Assembly (NCBI RefSeq): GCF_900100665.1
Contig: NZ_FNCS01000005.1
Coordinates: 1 to 64,000, forward strand
Origin: Pelagibacterium luteolum
Lineage (GTDB): Bacteria; Pseudomonadota; Alphaproteobacteria; Rhizobiales; Devosiaceae
Length of the DNA: 64,000 nucleotides
Reading direction: 5' to 3'
Under the pieces are notes generated by a model. That model had not been told where the DNA came from and ran no database searches. It saw nothing but the letters and a program-made list of their open reading frames with translations. Below, in pieces: positions 34,786-44,527 of this stretch (within the stretch, counting starts at the first letter, position 1; each line of letters starts with the position of its first letter). Both the position numbers and the translations under genes were made by a program.

Positions 34786-36279
34786 ATGATGGAAGCCGCA
34801 CGGCGCCTGACGCCCGTTCCGACCGAGGCCGAGCCGAAATACAAGATGGCCCCGCACAATATCGAGGCCGAGCAAGCTCTGCTGGGCGCGATTCTCGTCA
34901 ACAACGAAGCGTTCTATCGCATTTCGGATTTTCTCGAGCCGATCCACTTTTACGAGCCGATTCACCGCGAAATCTTCGAGGTGTGCGGCAAGATCATCCG
35001 GGCCGGTAAGACCGCAACCCCGGTCACGGCCAAGACCTATTTGCAGGATGAGCTTCTCGAGGGCGTCACCATGGCGCAATACCTCGCTCGCCTCGCGTCC
35101 GAAGCAACGACAGTCCTCAATGCCTCGGATTATGGCCAGGCCATCTACGATCTGGCGATCCGGCGCAATCTGATCCTGATCGGTGAAGAGGTTATGGACA
35201 CCGCCTATAATGCGGACGTCGAGACCTCCTCGCAAAAGCAAATCGAGGAGGCCGAGAAGCGTCTTTTCGATCTTGCCGAAAAAGGCCGCTACGACGGCGG
35301 CTTTCAAGGGTTCAATCAGGCGCTTATCGAAGCCATCAACATGGCGGGCGAAGCCTATTCGCGCGATGGGTCCCTTTCGGGCACGGCGACCGGCCTGACC
35401 GATCTCGATCGGCTGATGGGCGGATTGCAGCGGTCTGACTTGATCATCCTCGCCGCGCGTCCTGCCATGGGCAAGACGTCGCTCGCGACCAATATCGCCT
35501 TTGCGGTTGCCAAGGCCTACAAGGCCGAGCCGACGCCCGATGGGCACATGAAGACGGTCAATGGCGGCGTTGTCGGGTTTTTCTCGCTGGAAATGAGTGC
35601 CGAACAGCTCGCGACGCGTGTTCTTGCCGAGCAGTCGGAAATTTCATCGTCCGATATTCGACGCGGCAACATTCATGAAAGCCAGTACGCCAAGCTTGTC
35701 GACACCTCCAATGTCATGGCGCAGGTGCCGCTGTTTATCGACGACACGGGCGGCATCTCGATCGCGCAGCTTTCGGCGCGCGCGCGGCGGCTCAAGCGGC
35801 AGAAGGGTCTCGATCTTCTGATCGTCGACTATCTGCAACTGCTGTCCGGGTCCAAGAAGGCCGGCGAAAACCGCGTGCAGGAGTTGACCGAGATCACGAC
35901 GGGGCTGAAGGCCCTCGCCAAGGAACTCGAAGTTCCAATCATCGCCCTTTCCCAGCTGTCGCGTCAGGTGGAAAACCGTGAAGACAAGCATCCTCAACTC
36001 GCCGATCTTCGCGAATCGGGATCGATCGAGCAGGACGCTGACGTCGTGCTTTTCGTTTATCGCGAGGAATACTATCTCGGCAACAAGGAGCCCAAGGAAG
36101 GCACCCAGGAGCACCTGGAGTGGCAGGCGGAGATGGAAAAGGTTCATGGCCGTGCCGAAGTGATCATTGCCAAGCAGCGCCACGGCCCGACAGGCACCGT
36201 GCAACTGCACTTCCAGGCCAATTTGACCCGCTTTTCCAATCTCGCGCGCGAAGATTACCTGCCCACTCGGCAGGAGTAG
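34786..36279 (+). CDS. dnaB: Replicative DNA helicase
   Basis: The 497-residue hexameric helicase unwinds DNA ahead of the replication fork. The N-terminal DnaB domain (HNIEAEQALLGAILVNNEAF) binds primase, and the RecA-like motor follows with Walker A ARPAMGKTSLATN, Walker B LLIVDYLQLL and QLSRQVENREDKHPQLADLRESGSIEQDAD. No intein interrupts the P-loop. Two ATGs lie in tandem (34786 and 34789) and either may be used; the ribosome site is weak. A long upstream extension is not protein-like. Confidence 0.96.
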   Translation: MMEAARRLTPVPTEAEPKYKMAPHNIEAEQALLGAILVNNEAFYRISDFLEPIHFYEPIHREIFEVCGKIIRAGKTATPVTAKTYLQDELLEGVTMAQYLARLASEATTVLNASDYGQAIYDLAIRRNLILIGEEVMDTAYNADVETSSQKQIEEAEKRLFDLAEKGRYDGGFQGFNQALIEAINMAGEAYSRDGSLSGTATGLTDLDRLMGGLQRSDLIILAARPAMGKTSLATNIAFAVAKAYKAEPTPDGHMKTVNGGVVGFFSLEMSAEQLATRVLAEQSEISSSDIRRGNIHESQYAKLVDTSNVMAQVPLFIDDTGGISIAQLSARARRLKRQKGLDLLIVDYLQLLSGSKKAGENRVQELTEITTGLKALAKELEVPIIALSQLSRQVENREDKHPQLADLRESGSIEQDADVVLFVYREEYYLGNKEPKEGTQEHLEWQAEMEKVHGRAEVIIAKQRHGPTGTVQLHFQANLTRFSNLAREDYLPTRQE

Positions 36280-36311
36280 TGCCCGTGCGCCTTGTGGTGG
36301 CCATCGGTTTC

Positions 36312-36331
36312 GCGTTACCCCAAGGTAACGC
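36312..36331. repeat. Hairpin between dnaB and alr
   Basis: GCGTTACC and GGTAACGC form a perfect 8-base stem closed by CCAA. There is no T-run. It lies 17 bases before the alr start codon and could affect access to its ribosome site. Confidence 0.7.
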
Positions 36332-36348
36332 AGAATCGCAGGGCTGAT

Positions 36349-37482
36349 ATGAGCGGCACTTCAACATTTCTCGGGGGCGGAATCACCGTCGACCTTGGGG
36401 CGATCGTCCGAAACTGGAAGGCGCTCGATACGGTCGCGGCAAACGCGCTGACCGGAGCCGTGCTCAAGGCGGATGCCTATGGCACGGGCGCCGAGGCCGT
36501 TGGACGTGCCCTCTATCATGCGGGGGCAAAATTCTTCTTCGTTGCGACACCTGACGAAGGCGTGGCGCTGCGCAAGGCCGTGCCGAAATCGCTGATCTTC
36601 GTGCTGGATGGGCTCGTGCCGCGTACCGCCAAGGATTATGCCGCACACGGGCTGATGCCGGTGTTAGCGTCGATGAGCCAATTGACTGAGTGGCTCGATT
36701 TCTGCCTTAGCCAGAACAAAGCGATCCCGGCGGCCCTGCATTTCGATACCGGGTTCAATCGGGTCGGCTTTCGGCAAAAGGAAGCCGAACTGGTCAAGCG
36801 CGAGCTGGATCAATCGGGCTTCGAGCCGCAGATGATCATGAGTCATTTTGCCTGCGCGGATCAGCCGAGCCATGAAATGACTCGTAAGCAGAATGGGCTG
36901 TTTCAGGGCATTCTGGCCCACTTTCCCAACATTCCGGCCTCCCTTGCCAACTCGGCTGGGCTCATGGCGTCCAAGGACTACCACTATCAGATGGTGAGGC
37001 CGGGCATCTCGATGTATGGCGGGCGCGCCATCAATGGGCGTCCAAACCCGATGGCGCCAGTGATCTCAATGCATGTCCCCATTCTGCAGATCAAGGATGC
37101 GCGAATCGGCGAGACGGTCGGATATGGCGCCGCTTATCGGCTGAGACGGGATACGCGGCTGGCGATCATGGCGCTGGGCTATGCCGATGGGTTCTTTCGC
37201 TCGCTGTCTGGCATTGGCGGCCAAGTTGGGGGCAAGGTTGCGATCAACGGTACATTTGCGCCCGTCCTCGGACGCGTATCGATGGACATGACGGCCATCG
37301 ATATCACCGACGTAGAGGGGCTGGTGCAGCCCGGCGACGTCGTTGAGGTGCTTGGCCCCAATCTCGGCATAGACGATGTGGCCGACGCGGCGCGGACCAT
37401 CGGATATGAAATCCTGACGACCCTCAATGGGCGGTTTTCGCGCTCTTATGTTAACGTGCCCGAAGGGCTCGACATCACCTGA
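36349..37482 (+). CDS. alr: Alanine racemase
   Basis: This 377-residue PLP enzyme makes D-alanine for peptidoglycan. The PLP lysine is K40 in AVLKADAYGTGA, and the second-domain tyrosine region with GYGAAYRLRRDTRLAIMALGYADG and GRVSMDMTAIDIT is intact. The ATG at 36349 is used; the 19 residues upstream in frame have no similarity. It sits between dnaB and radA, the usual alphaproteobacterial order. Confidence 0.95.
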   Translation: MSGTSTFLGGGITVDLGAIVRNWKALDTVAANALTGAVLKADAYGTGAEAVGRALYHAGAKFFFVATPDEGVALRKAVPKSLIFVLDGLVPRTAKDYAAHGLMPVLASMSQLTEWLDFCLSQNKAIPAALHFDTGFNRVGFRQKEAELVKRELDQSGFEPQMIMSHFACADQPSHEMTRKQNGLFQGILAHFPNIPASLANSAGLMASKDYHYQMVRPGISMYGGRAINGRPNPMAPVISMHVPILQIKDARIGETVGYGAAYRLRRDTRLAIMALGYADGFFRSLSGIGGQVGGKVAINGTFAPVLGRVSMDMTAIDITDVEGLVQPGDVVEVLGPNLGIDDVADAARTIGYEILTTLNGRFSRSYVNVPEGLDIT

Positions 37483-37558
37483 TTGTTCTTATTTTGTTCT
37501 TGCGTAATGTGATTGCAGGCTGTTACCGTCGCGGGACCATGACTGTAGCGGGGCAAGC

Positions 37559-38956
37559 TTGGCCAAACTGAAATCCACCTATGTCTGTCAATCATGCGGT
37601 AATGTTACGCCGCGCTGGGCCGGGCGTTGCGAGGCGTGCGGCGAGTGGAACTCCATCGTTGAAGAGGCCGCCTCTTCCGGTGTTGGTGCCGGGCCTAAGG
37701 CAGCTATCGCGTCTGGTCGCCCGGTCGAACTGGTGCCGCTGTCGGGCGAAAGCGAAGAGGCAGCGCGCATCGCCACGGGGAATGGCGAGTTAGATCGTGT
37801 GCTCGGTGGCGGGTTCGTCATCGGGTCTGCCGTATTGGTGGGCGGCGATCCGGGCATCGGGAAATCGACGCTGTTGCTTCAGGGCGCAGCTGCTTTGGCG
37901 CGGCAGGGCAAGCGAGTGGTCTATATTTCGGGCGAAGAGGCCATCGCTCAGGTGCGTCTGCGCGCGACACGACTGGGCGTTGCCGACGCGCCGGTCGAAC
38001 TCGCCAGCGAAACCCATGTGGAGACGATCCTCGCGACAATCGAGAAGGGCAAGGCGCCTGATCTCGTGATTATCGATTCCATCCAGACGTGCTGGACCGA
38101 GCGGATCGATTCGGCGCCGGGTACTGTGACGCAGGTGCGGACCAGTGCGCAGGCGCTGACACGGTTTGCCAAGAAATCGGGTTCGGCTGTGGTGTTGGTG
38201 GGGCACGTCACCAAGGATGGGCAGATCGCCGGGCCGCGCGTCGTCGAGCATATGGTCGACGCGGTGCTTTATTTCGAGGGCGACACGTCGCTGACGTATC
38301 GCATCCTGCGCGGGGTCAAGAATCGCTACGGCGCGACCGACGAGATTGGCGTTTTCGAGATGGTGGGTTCGGGTCTGCGCGAAGTGCCCAACCCCTCAGC
38401 CTTGTTTCTCGATCAGCGCGATTCCGGTGCGGCTGGCTCTGCGGTTTTCGCAGGCGTCGAAGGCACACGGCCCGTGCTGGTGGAAATCCAGGCTCTTGTG
38501 GCCCCTTCCCCCCTCGGCACACCGCGGCGCGCGGTCGTGGGATGGGATTCGTCACGGCTTTCGATGGTTCTGGCCGTGCTCGAGACGCGATGTGGGGTGC
38601 GGATTGGGGCCAATGACATTTATCTCAACGTGGCGGGCGGGCTGAAAGTCAACGAGCCGGCGGCCGATCTGGCGGTAGCGGCGGCGCTCATATCGTCGCT
38701 CACCAATTCCCCCCTGCCCTCCGATGCCGTCTATTTCGGCGAGGTGAGCCTTTCGGGCGGAATACGGCCCGTGGTTCATGCCAATCTGCGGGTGCGCGAG
38801 GCGGCAAAGCTCGGGTTTGGCTCGGTGCACACGGCAAAGCTCAATGCCACCGACCGAACGGATGGCGTGGCGCTCAATGAGTTTTCTGCTCTTGCCGAGC
38901 TTGTGGGGCGAATTGCAGCGAATGGAAGCGGGGGACAAGGGAACGATATCGACTGA
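37559..38956 (+). CDS. radA: DNA repair protein RadA
   Basis: The 465-residue protein has a four-cysteine zinc finger (C10, C13, C24, C27), a RecA-like ATPase with Walker A GGDPGIGKSTLLL, the RadA-specific KNRYGATDEIG motif and a C-terminal Lon-like domain. RadA drives branch migration in recombination and repair. The start is a TTG at 37559 behind GGGG; this is where similarity to the family begins, and no ATG or GTG lies nearer. Confidence 0.96.
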   Translation: MAKLKSTYVCQSCGNVTPRWAGRCEACGEWNSIVEEAASSGVGAGPKAAIASGRPVELVPLSGESEEAARIATGNGELDRVLGGGFVIGSAVLVGGDPGIGKSTLLLQGAAALARQGKRVVYISGEEAIAQVRLRATRLGVADAPVELASETHVETILATIEKGKAPDLVIIDSIQTCWTERIDSAPGTVTQVRTSAQALTRFAKKSGSAVVLVGHVTKDGQIAGPRVVEHMVDAVLYFEGDTSLTYRILRGVKNRYGATDEIGVFEMVGSGLREVPNPSALFLDQRDSGAAGSAVFAGVEGTRPVLVEIQALVAPSPLGTPRRAVVGWDSSRLSMVLAVLETRCGVRIGANDIYLNVAGGLKVNEPAADLAVAAALISSLTNSPLPSDAVYFGEVSLSGGIRPVVHANLRVREAAKLGFGSVHTAKLNATDRTDGVALNEFSALAELVGRIAANGSGGQGNDID

Positions 38957-39082
38957 CGGCCATTGCGGTTGAAGCGCTCGGCGGTCATCAGTGTAAGTGC
39001 TGGAAATCCCAAGCAATCGCTTGGCTTTGCCACATTTAACCGCTAAACGAGCCCAAACAGGGCCTGCTGGAGAGACTGCCTC

Positions 39083-39706
39083 ATGCTGACCGCCTTCGAC
39101 ATCGCCGTCGGTATCCTCGTTCTGATTTCCGCATTGCTGGCAACAGCGCGCGGTTTGACGCGCGAAGTGCTATCGCTCGTGACATGGGCGGGCGCGGCTG
39201 CCTTTGCGGCGTATATGTTCTTTTATCAGCCCCAGATCGCGCAGGAATTCGTTGCCGATCCGCTGTGGGCGAACATCGCGACAGTGGTCGTAAGCTTCCT
39301 TCTGGCGCTGATCCTCCTGCATCTTCTGACCATGAAGATCGGCGACTTCATCACCGACAGTAAGCTGGGGCCGCTCGATCGGACGCTCGGATTCGTTTTC
39401 GGCGCGCTGCGCGGCATTCTGATTGCCGTGGTCGTCGTAATTTTTGCCGACTGGCTGATTGGCGAGAACCCACCCAACCTCTTGTGGTATGGCGAGGCAC
39501 AGTCTCTGCCGACGCTCCGCTCGATGGGCGATGGCCTGATCTCGTTGCTGCCGGAAAACCTTGAAGAGCAGGTCAACGATCTGCTTCAGGGCGGCGGTCC
39601 GGTCGAGGAAATGGGCGATGCTTCGGTTGCACCCGAGACGCCTGAAGCGCCGCCGGTTCCTGCAACCGAGGTGCCCGAGGCTGTTCCGCCCGCACCGGGT
39701 GCGTAA
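39083..39706 (+). CDS. cvpA: CvpA family membrane protein
   Basis: The 207-residue protein has four hydrophobic segments (from LTAFDIAVGILVLISALLATARG to DRTLGFVFGALRGILIAVVVV) and an acidic, Pro-rich C-terminal tail of about 50 residues. CvpA proteins are inner-membrane proteins first tied to colicin V production; they affect envelope stress tolerance. GGAGAG precedes the ATG. It comes before purF, a common linkage. Confidence 0.92.
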   Translation: MLTAFDIAVGILVLISALLATARGLTREVLSLVTWAGAAAFAAYMFFYQPQIAQEFVADPLWANIATVVVSFLLALILLHLLTMKIGDFITDSKLGPLDRTLGFVFGALRGILIAVVVVIFADWLIGENPPNLLWYGEAQSLPTLRSMGDGLISLLPENLEEQVNDLLQGGGPVEEMGDASVAPETPEAPPVPATEVPEAVPPAPGA

Positions 39707-39856
39707 TCGGCGTTCACCTTGCGGTGATTATCGCCTGGCCTATCGTGGCCGTGTTGACTTGAAACGAGCGGAGGCGTAAGCCCCCGCTTTAACAACCGGG
39801 CATTGACGTTTCATGGCTGCGGCTGGCTGGTTTGCCCATGACACGTCCTCGCACTC

Positions 39857-41383
39857 ATGGTGGACATATTGAGCACGACTGGCGCACCCACAGGCGATCA
39901 TCTCTCCGGATTGGCTCTTGAAATGGATGGCGACACGCTGCGCGAAGAGTGCGGCGTGTTTGGCATTCTGGGTCACCCCGACGCAGCGGCACTCACCGCA
40001 CTTGGACTCCATGCTCTTCAGCATCGTGGCCAGGAAGCTGCCGGGATCGTTTCATTCGATGGCAAGCGGTTCAGTTCAGAACGTCATCTCGGCCTTGTCG
40101 GCGATCATTTTACCGATGCACAGACCCTCGGGCGGCTGCCCGGCAATATCGCCATGGGCCATGTGCGCTATTCGACGACCGGTGAAACCGTGCTGCGTAA
40201 CGTGCAGCCTTTGTTCGCCGAACTCGAAGTCGGCGGTATCGCGATCGCGCATAATGGCAACCTCACCAATGGGCTTTCTCTGCGCAAGCGGCTGATCGCC
40301 CAGGGCGCGATTTGCCAATCTACGTCAGACACCGAAGTCGTACTGCACCTGATTGCGCGCTCGCAGCGGACCGGATCGGCCCAACGGCTGATCGATGCGC
40401 TCGGCGCGATCGAGGGCGCGTACGCGATGGTTGCGATGACCCGCACCAAGCTGATCGGTGCGCGTGACACCAATGGTATTCGGCCCCTTGTACTTGGCGA
40501 TCTCGACGGTAAGCCGATCTTTGCATCGGAGAGCTGCGCGCTCGATATCATCGGCGCGAAATTCGTGCGCGATGTCGAAAACGGCGAAATCATCGTCTGC
40601 GAGATGCAAAAGGATGGCTCGATCAGCATCGACAGCTTCAAGCCATTCAAGCAGAAGCCCGAACGCGTTTGCCTGTTCGAATACGTCTATTTTGCGCGGC
40701 CGGATTCCGTGGTTTCGGGCCGTTCTGTCTATCAGTCGCGCAAGAACATGGGTATCAACCTCGCCAAGGAAGCGCCTGTGGAGGCTGACGTGATCGTGCC
40801 GGTGCCTGATGGCGGCACACCTGCGGCGCTTGGTTATGCGCAGGAGTCGGGTATTCCGTTCGAATACGGGATCATCCGCAATCACTATGTGGGCCGGACG
40901 TTCATCGAGCCGACGCAGTCGATCCGTGCGCTTGGTGTAAAGCTCAAGCATTCGGCCAACCGCGCGGTGATCGCTGGAAAACGGGTCGTTCTCGTCGACG
41001 ATTCGATCGTACGCGGGACCACCTCGCTCAAGATCGTGCAGATGATCCGCGACGCGGGCGCTAAAGAAGTGCATATCCGCGTCGCCAGCCCGATGATCTA
41101 TCATTCGGACTATTACGGCATCGACACGCCGGATCCTGAAAAGCTGCTGGCCAATCAGTATGCGACGCTCGAGGACATGTGCCGCTATATCGGCGCAGAT
41201 TCGCTTGAGTTCCTCTCGATCGACGGGCTGTACCTGGCCGTGGGCGGCGCCAAGCGTGACCCAAGGGCGCCGCAGTTTACCGATCACTATTTTACCGGCG
41301 ACTATCCGACGCCGCTTACCGATCTCGAAGGGCGCGACACGAGCGATCCCAAGCAGATCTCCATGCTGAGGGAAGCCGTCTAG
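39857..41383 (+). CDS. purF: Amidophosphoribosyltransferase
   Basis: The 508-residue enzyme starts de novo purine synthesis by replacing the pyrophosphate of PRPP with an amine from glutamine. The nucleophile C32 lies in REECGVFGI and must be exposed by removal of the N-terminal propeptide. The PRPP loop VVLVDDSIVRGTTS is intact. No ribosome site is visible at this ATG; an internal ATG at 39923 would leave a 9-residue propeptide and is a real alternative. The SDR gene follows after one base. Confidence 0.95.
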   Translation: MVDILSTTGAPTGDHLSGLALEMDGDTLREECGVFGILGHPDAAALTALGLHALQHRGQEAAGIVSFDGKRFSSERHLGLVGDHFTDAQTLGRLPGNIAMGHVRYSTTGETVLRNVQPLFAELEVGGIAIAHNGNLTNGLSLRKRLIAQGAICQSTSDTEVVLHLIARSQRTGSAQRLIDALGAIEGAYAMVAMTRTKLIGARDTNGIRPLVLGDLDGKPIFASESCALDIIGAKFVRDVENGEIIVCEMQKDGSISIDSFKPFKQKPERVCLFEYVYFARPDSVVSGRSVYQSRKNMGINLAKEAPVEADVIVPVPDGGTPAALGYAQESGIPFEYGIIRNHYVGRTFIEPTQSIRALGVKLKHSANRAVIAGKRVVLVDDSIVRGTTSLKIVQMIRDAGAKEVHIRVASPMIYHSDYYGIDTPDPEKLLANQYATLEDMCRYIGADSLEFLSIDGLYLAVGGAKRDPRAPQFTDHYFTGDYPTPLTDLEGRDTSDPKQISMLREAV

Positions 41384-41384
41384 T

Positions 41385-42116
41385 ATGACAGATACCAAGG
41401 ATCTTGCCGGCCGCGTGGTACTGGTGACCGGCGCTTCGCGGGGGCTGGGCTATGCAGCGGCCAAGAATGCCGCGCTACGTGGCGCGCACGTGGTCGCCGT
41501 GGCGCGTACAGTCGGCGGGCTTGAAGACCTTGATGACGAAATCCAATCCATGGGGTCGTCGGCAACGCTGGTGCCGATGGATCTGACCGATGGCGAGGCC
41601 ATCGATCGGCTCGGCGCCGCGATATTCGAGCGCTGGGGGCAGTTGGACGGGCTGATCGGAAACGCCGGGGCGCTTGGGGTACTGTCGCCCCTGCCCCATA
41701 TTCAGCCCAAGGATTTCGGTAGCGTGTTCGCCGTGAACGTCGCCGCCAATTATCGGCTGATCCGGTCATTCGATCTGCTTTTGCGCCAATCCGACGCCGG
41801 GCGTGCGGTTTTCGTCTCGTCCGGGGCAGCGTTGTCGGCGAAGCCCTATTGGGGGCTTTACGCGGCTTCCAAGGCCGCGCTCGATGCGATGGTCAAAGCC
41901 TATGCGGGCGAAATGGCCATCACTGAGGTCAAGGTAAACGTGTTTTATCCCGGCCAGGTCCGCACGGCGATGCGGGCCAAGGCGATGCCGGGTGAAGATC
42001 CGCAGAGCCTGCCGTCGCCCGACGATGTTGCGCCGAAAATGGTCGACCTCGTTTCGCCGGCATACGAGAAGACCGGCATGCGGGTCGATGTTCTCAAGGG
42101 TGAAGAACCGCTCTGA
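41385..42116 (+). CDS. SDR family oxidoreductase
   Basis: The 243-residue protein has the short-chain dehydrogenase fold: cofactor motif TGASRGLGYAAAK, NAG in IGNAGALG, and the catalytic Ser with YAASKAALDAMVKAYA. The substrate is unknown; related alphaproteobacterial genes follow purF in the same order. The start codon lies next to the purF stop (TAGTATG), with AGGGAAG inside purF as ribosome site, so the pair is cotranslated. Confidence 0.92.
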   Translation: MTDTKDLAGRVVLVTGASRGLGYAAAKNAALRGAHVVAVARTVGGLEDLDDEIQSMGSSATLVPMDLTDGEAIDRLGAAIFERWGQLDGLIGNAGALGVLSPLPHIQPKDFGSVFAVNVAANYRLIRSFDLLLRQSDAGRAVFVSSGAALSAKPYWGLYAASKAALDAMVKAYAGEMAITEVKVNVFYPGQVRTAMRAKAMPGEDPQSLPSPDDVAPKMVDLVSPAYEKTGMRVDVLKGEEPL

Positions 42117-42182
42117 TTTATCCGCGTTGGATGAGCGCCGGACGCGACTCAATCGCATAAGGCCAGCGCTCAAACGCCTCTC

Positions 42183-43652
42183 TTATTTCTTGTCGTCATC
42201 CACATACGGGTTCTTGCCGCCGCGAACCCAGAGGCGGATCGGTGTCCCGGGGAGATTAAAGTCCTGGCGGATGCCGTTGACGATGTAGCGCTGATACGCC
42301 TTGGGCAGCGCATCGGGCCGCGAGGCGAAGACGATGAAGCTGGGCGGGCGGGTCTTGGCCTGGGTCATGTAGCGCAGCTTGAGGCGACGTCCCGAAACCG
42401 CCGGGGGCGGGTGATGCTCGGTCATGGCAAACAGCCAGCGATTGAGTTTGGCGGTCCTGATCTTGACGTTCCAGACACGTTCGATCTCAAAGATCGCCTT
42501 CATCAGCTTATCGATATTGCGCCCCTGAAGGCCCGACATCGTGACGAGTGGAATGCCGCGCAACTGAGGCAGCAGGCGCTGGCACTCTTCGCGCAGCTCC
42601 ATGAGCTTGGCGTTCTTGTCTTCGATCAGATCCCATTTGTTGATGGCGATGACCATGGCGCGGCCTTCGCGTTCGACCAGATCGGCGAGCGCCAGATCCT
42701 GCTTTTCGAACGGAATGGTGGCATCGAGCAGAAGAACCACGACCTCGGCATACTGGATCGAGCGCAGGCTGTCGGCGACCGAGAGCTTCTCAAGCTTGGC
42801 CTGCACGCGGGATTTGCGGCGAATACCCGCGGTATCGACGAGGTTGATGACGCGACCCTGCCATTCCCACGGCACCATGATCGAGTCGCGTGTGATACCG
42901 GCCTCGGGGCCGACCAAGAGGCGGTCTTCGCCGACCATGCGATTGATGAGCGTCGACTTGCCGGCATTGGGGCGCCCCACGATGGCGACATTGAGATAGC
43001 GATTTGGATCCCAGCGCATGGGAGCCGTATCCCCGGTCTGGTCTTCGCCCTCATCCTCGTTGACGTCGACATCGACGGCGGGCTTTTGCACCATGTCGAA
43101 ATCGAATTCAGCCTCGGCAGCGGCCGCAGCTTCGTCCTTTTCTGCATCGATGCGATCGACGGCCTGCGAGATCACCGTATAGAGGTCGGCGAGGCCAAGG
43201 CCATGTTCCGCCGACAATGGGATGGGTTCGCCAAAGCCGAGGTTGAACGCCTCGAGCAGACCCGGCTCGGCCGCCCTGCCCTCCGCCTTGTTGCCGACGA
43301 CATGAATATCCTTGGACGCGCGGCGCAAAAGACGGGCAAAATGTTCGTCGGTCGGCGTCAGACCGGCGCGGGCGTCGAACATGAACAAGATGACATCGGC
43401 GTCTGCGATGGCGATCTCGGTCTGCTGGCGCATACGCGCTTCAAGACTGTTGTCGTTGGCGTCTTCGTAGCCGGCCGTGTCGACGAGCGTGAAGGTCAGG
43501 TCGCCAATGCGGCCCAAACCTTCGCGCCGGTCGCGCGTGACGCCTGGGGTATCATCGACGATCGCGAGCTTCTTGCCCACGAGCCTGTTGAACAGCGTGG
43601 ATTTTCCGACATTGGGGCGACCGACGATGGCAACGGTTACGTTGGTTGTCAT
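42183..43652 (-). CDS. der: Ribosome biogenesis GTPase Der (EngA)
   Basis: The 489-residue protein has two tandem GTPase domains: GRPNVGKST (11-19) with DTPG and NKAE, and GRPNAGKST (about 230) with DTAG and NKWD. A KH-like C-terminal domain follows. It is needed for 50S subunit assembly. The linker between the two G domains carries an acidic insert (about 190-215). It lies 3 bases after the TPR/YfgM-like gene and converges with the SDR gene. Confidence 0.97.
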   Translation of the reverse strand: MTTNVTVAIVGRPNVGKSTLFNRLVGKKLAIVDDTPGVTRDRREGLGRIGDLTFTLVDTAGYEDANDNSLEARMRQQTEIAIADADVILFMFDARAGLTPTDEHFARLLRRASKDIHVVGNKAEGRAAEPGLLEAFNLGFGEPIPLSAEHGLGLADLYTVISQAVDRIDAEKDEAAAAAEAEFDFDMVQKPAVDVDVNEDEGEDQTGDTAPMRWDPNRYLNVAIVGRPNAGKSTLINRMVGEDRLLVGPEAGITRDSIMVPWEWQGRVINLVDTAGIRRKSRVQAKLEKLSVADSLRSIQYAEVVVLLLDATIPFEKQDLALADLVEREGRAMVIAINKWDLIEDKNAKLMELREECQRLLPQLRGIPLVTMSGLQGRNIDKLMKAIFEIERVWNVKIRTAKLNRWLFAMTEHHPPPAVSGRRLKLRYMTQAKTRPPSFIVFASRPDALPKAYQRYIVNGIRQDFNLPGTPIRLWVRGGKNPYVDDDKK

Positions 43653-43655
43653 CTC

Positions 43656-44429
43656 TTACTCGGCGGCCGGAACGACTGGTGTATCAAGACCTTCTAGATC
43701 AAGCGCTTCAAGATCGAGCGATTCCAGAGCGGCCTCGGCGGCAGAATCGGGATCGAGGATGTCTTCGCTGACTTCCACGCCGGTGGAAGCCAGCTGTTCG
43801 AGATAGACAAAGGCACGCAACTGCATGTCCTGGCCGGCCAGCGGATCGGATGCCATCTGTTCGAACAGAGCGCGAGCATCATCGACGTTGCCGGCTTTAT
43901 AGTGAGCGAGGCCGAGGGCCTCGCGTGCGCTGTTGCGGAGCGCGCTGTCTTCTCCGGTCAGCGAGCCGACACGCGTTTCGACGGCGGCGACATCGAGGTG
44001 GTCAACGGCGAGATAGCCGGCGAGCACATAGGCGAGTTCGCGCAGGCGCGGTTGATCGAGACCTGCGGCCAAAGCATCATAAGCAGCAATCGCGCCTTCC
44101 GCATCGCCTGCCGCCGAGAGCACGCGGGCCTGATGGAAGCGCGCGAGCGTTGCGTAGCCCTCTGGGCCATCGGCTTCGAGCTCGGAGAGAGCGGCGGTCG
44201 CGGCATCCAGGTCACCCGATTCCACGAGCGCAACGGCGGCGTAGTATTGGTCGGATGCAGTAGCAGCGGTCGAGGTGCGCCACCACTTCCAGACCTCATT
44301 GGCCCCGACCAGCACGACGATGAGCAGGGCGCCACCGATTACGAACGGGGCGAACCGCCGCCAGAAGGCTTTCAGCTTATCGCTGCGCAGCTCTTCTTCG
44401 ACTTCGCGCAGGAAGGAATCTTCACTCAT
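43656..44429 (-). CDS. YfgM-like tetratricopeptide-repeat membrane protein
   Basis: The 257-residue protein has a short cytoplasmic N terminus (SFLREVEEELRSDKLKAFWRR), one membrane segment (about 27-47) and a periplasmic helical-repeat domain. The same layout is seen in YfgM, an ancillary SecYEG subunit that helps periplasmic chaperones. The pairing with der is conserved (yfgM-bamB-der in many proteobacteria); bamB is absent here. The ATG at 44429 follows GGGTACC. Confidence 0.85.
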   Translation of the reverse strand: MSEDSFLREVEEELRSDKLKAFWRRFAPFVIGGALLIVVLVGANEVWKWWRTSTAATASDQYYAAVALVESGDLDAATAALSELEADGPEGYATLARFHQARVLSAAGDAEGAIAAYDALAAGLDQPRLRELAYVLAGYLAVDHLDVAAVETRVGSLTGEDSALRNSAREALGLAHYKAGNVDDARALFEQMASDPLAGQDMQLRAFVYLEQLASTGVEVSEDILDPDSAAEAALESLDLEALDLEGLDTPVVPAAE

Positions 44430-44527
44430 CAGGGTACCCGAATTGTCCAAAATTTTGCCGGACAATAGAGGGCCGCCCCCTATAATGCAATCATCGCAGA
44501 CCCCGGATTCGCTTAAGATTTCAGCCC

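Noticed and set aside
42411-43697. 428-codon frame on the plus strand across der
   Set aside because: Shadow of der, whose two GTPase domains are intact on the other strand.
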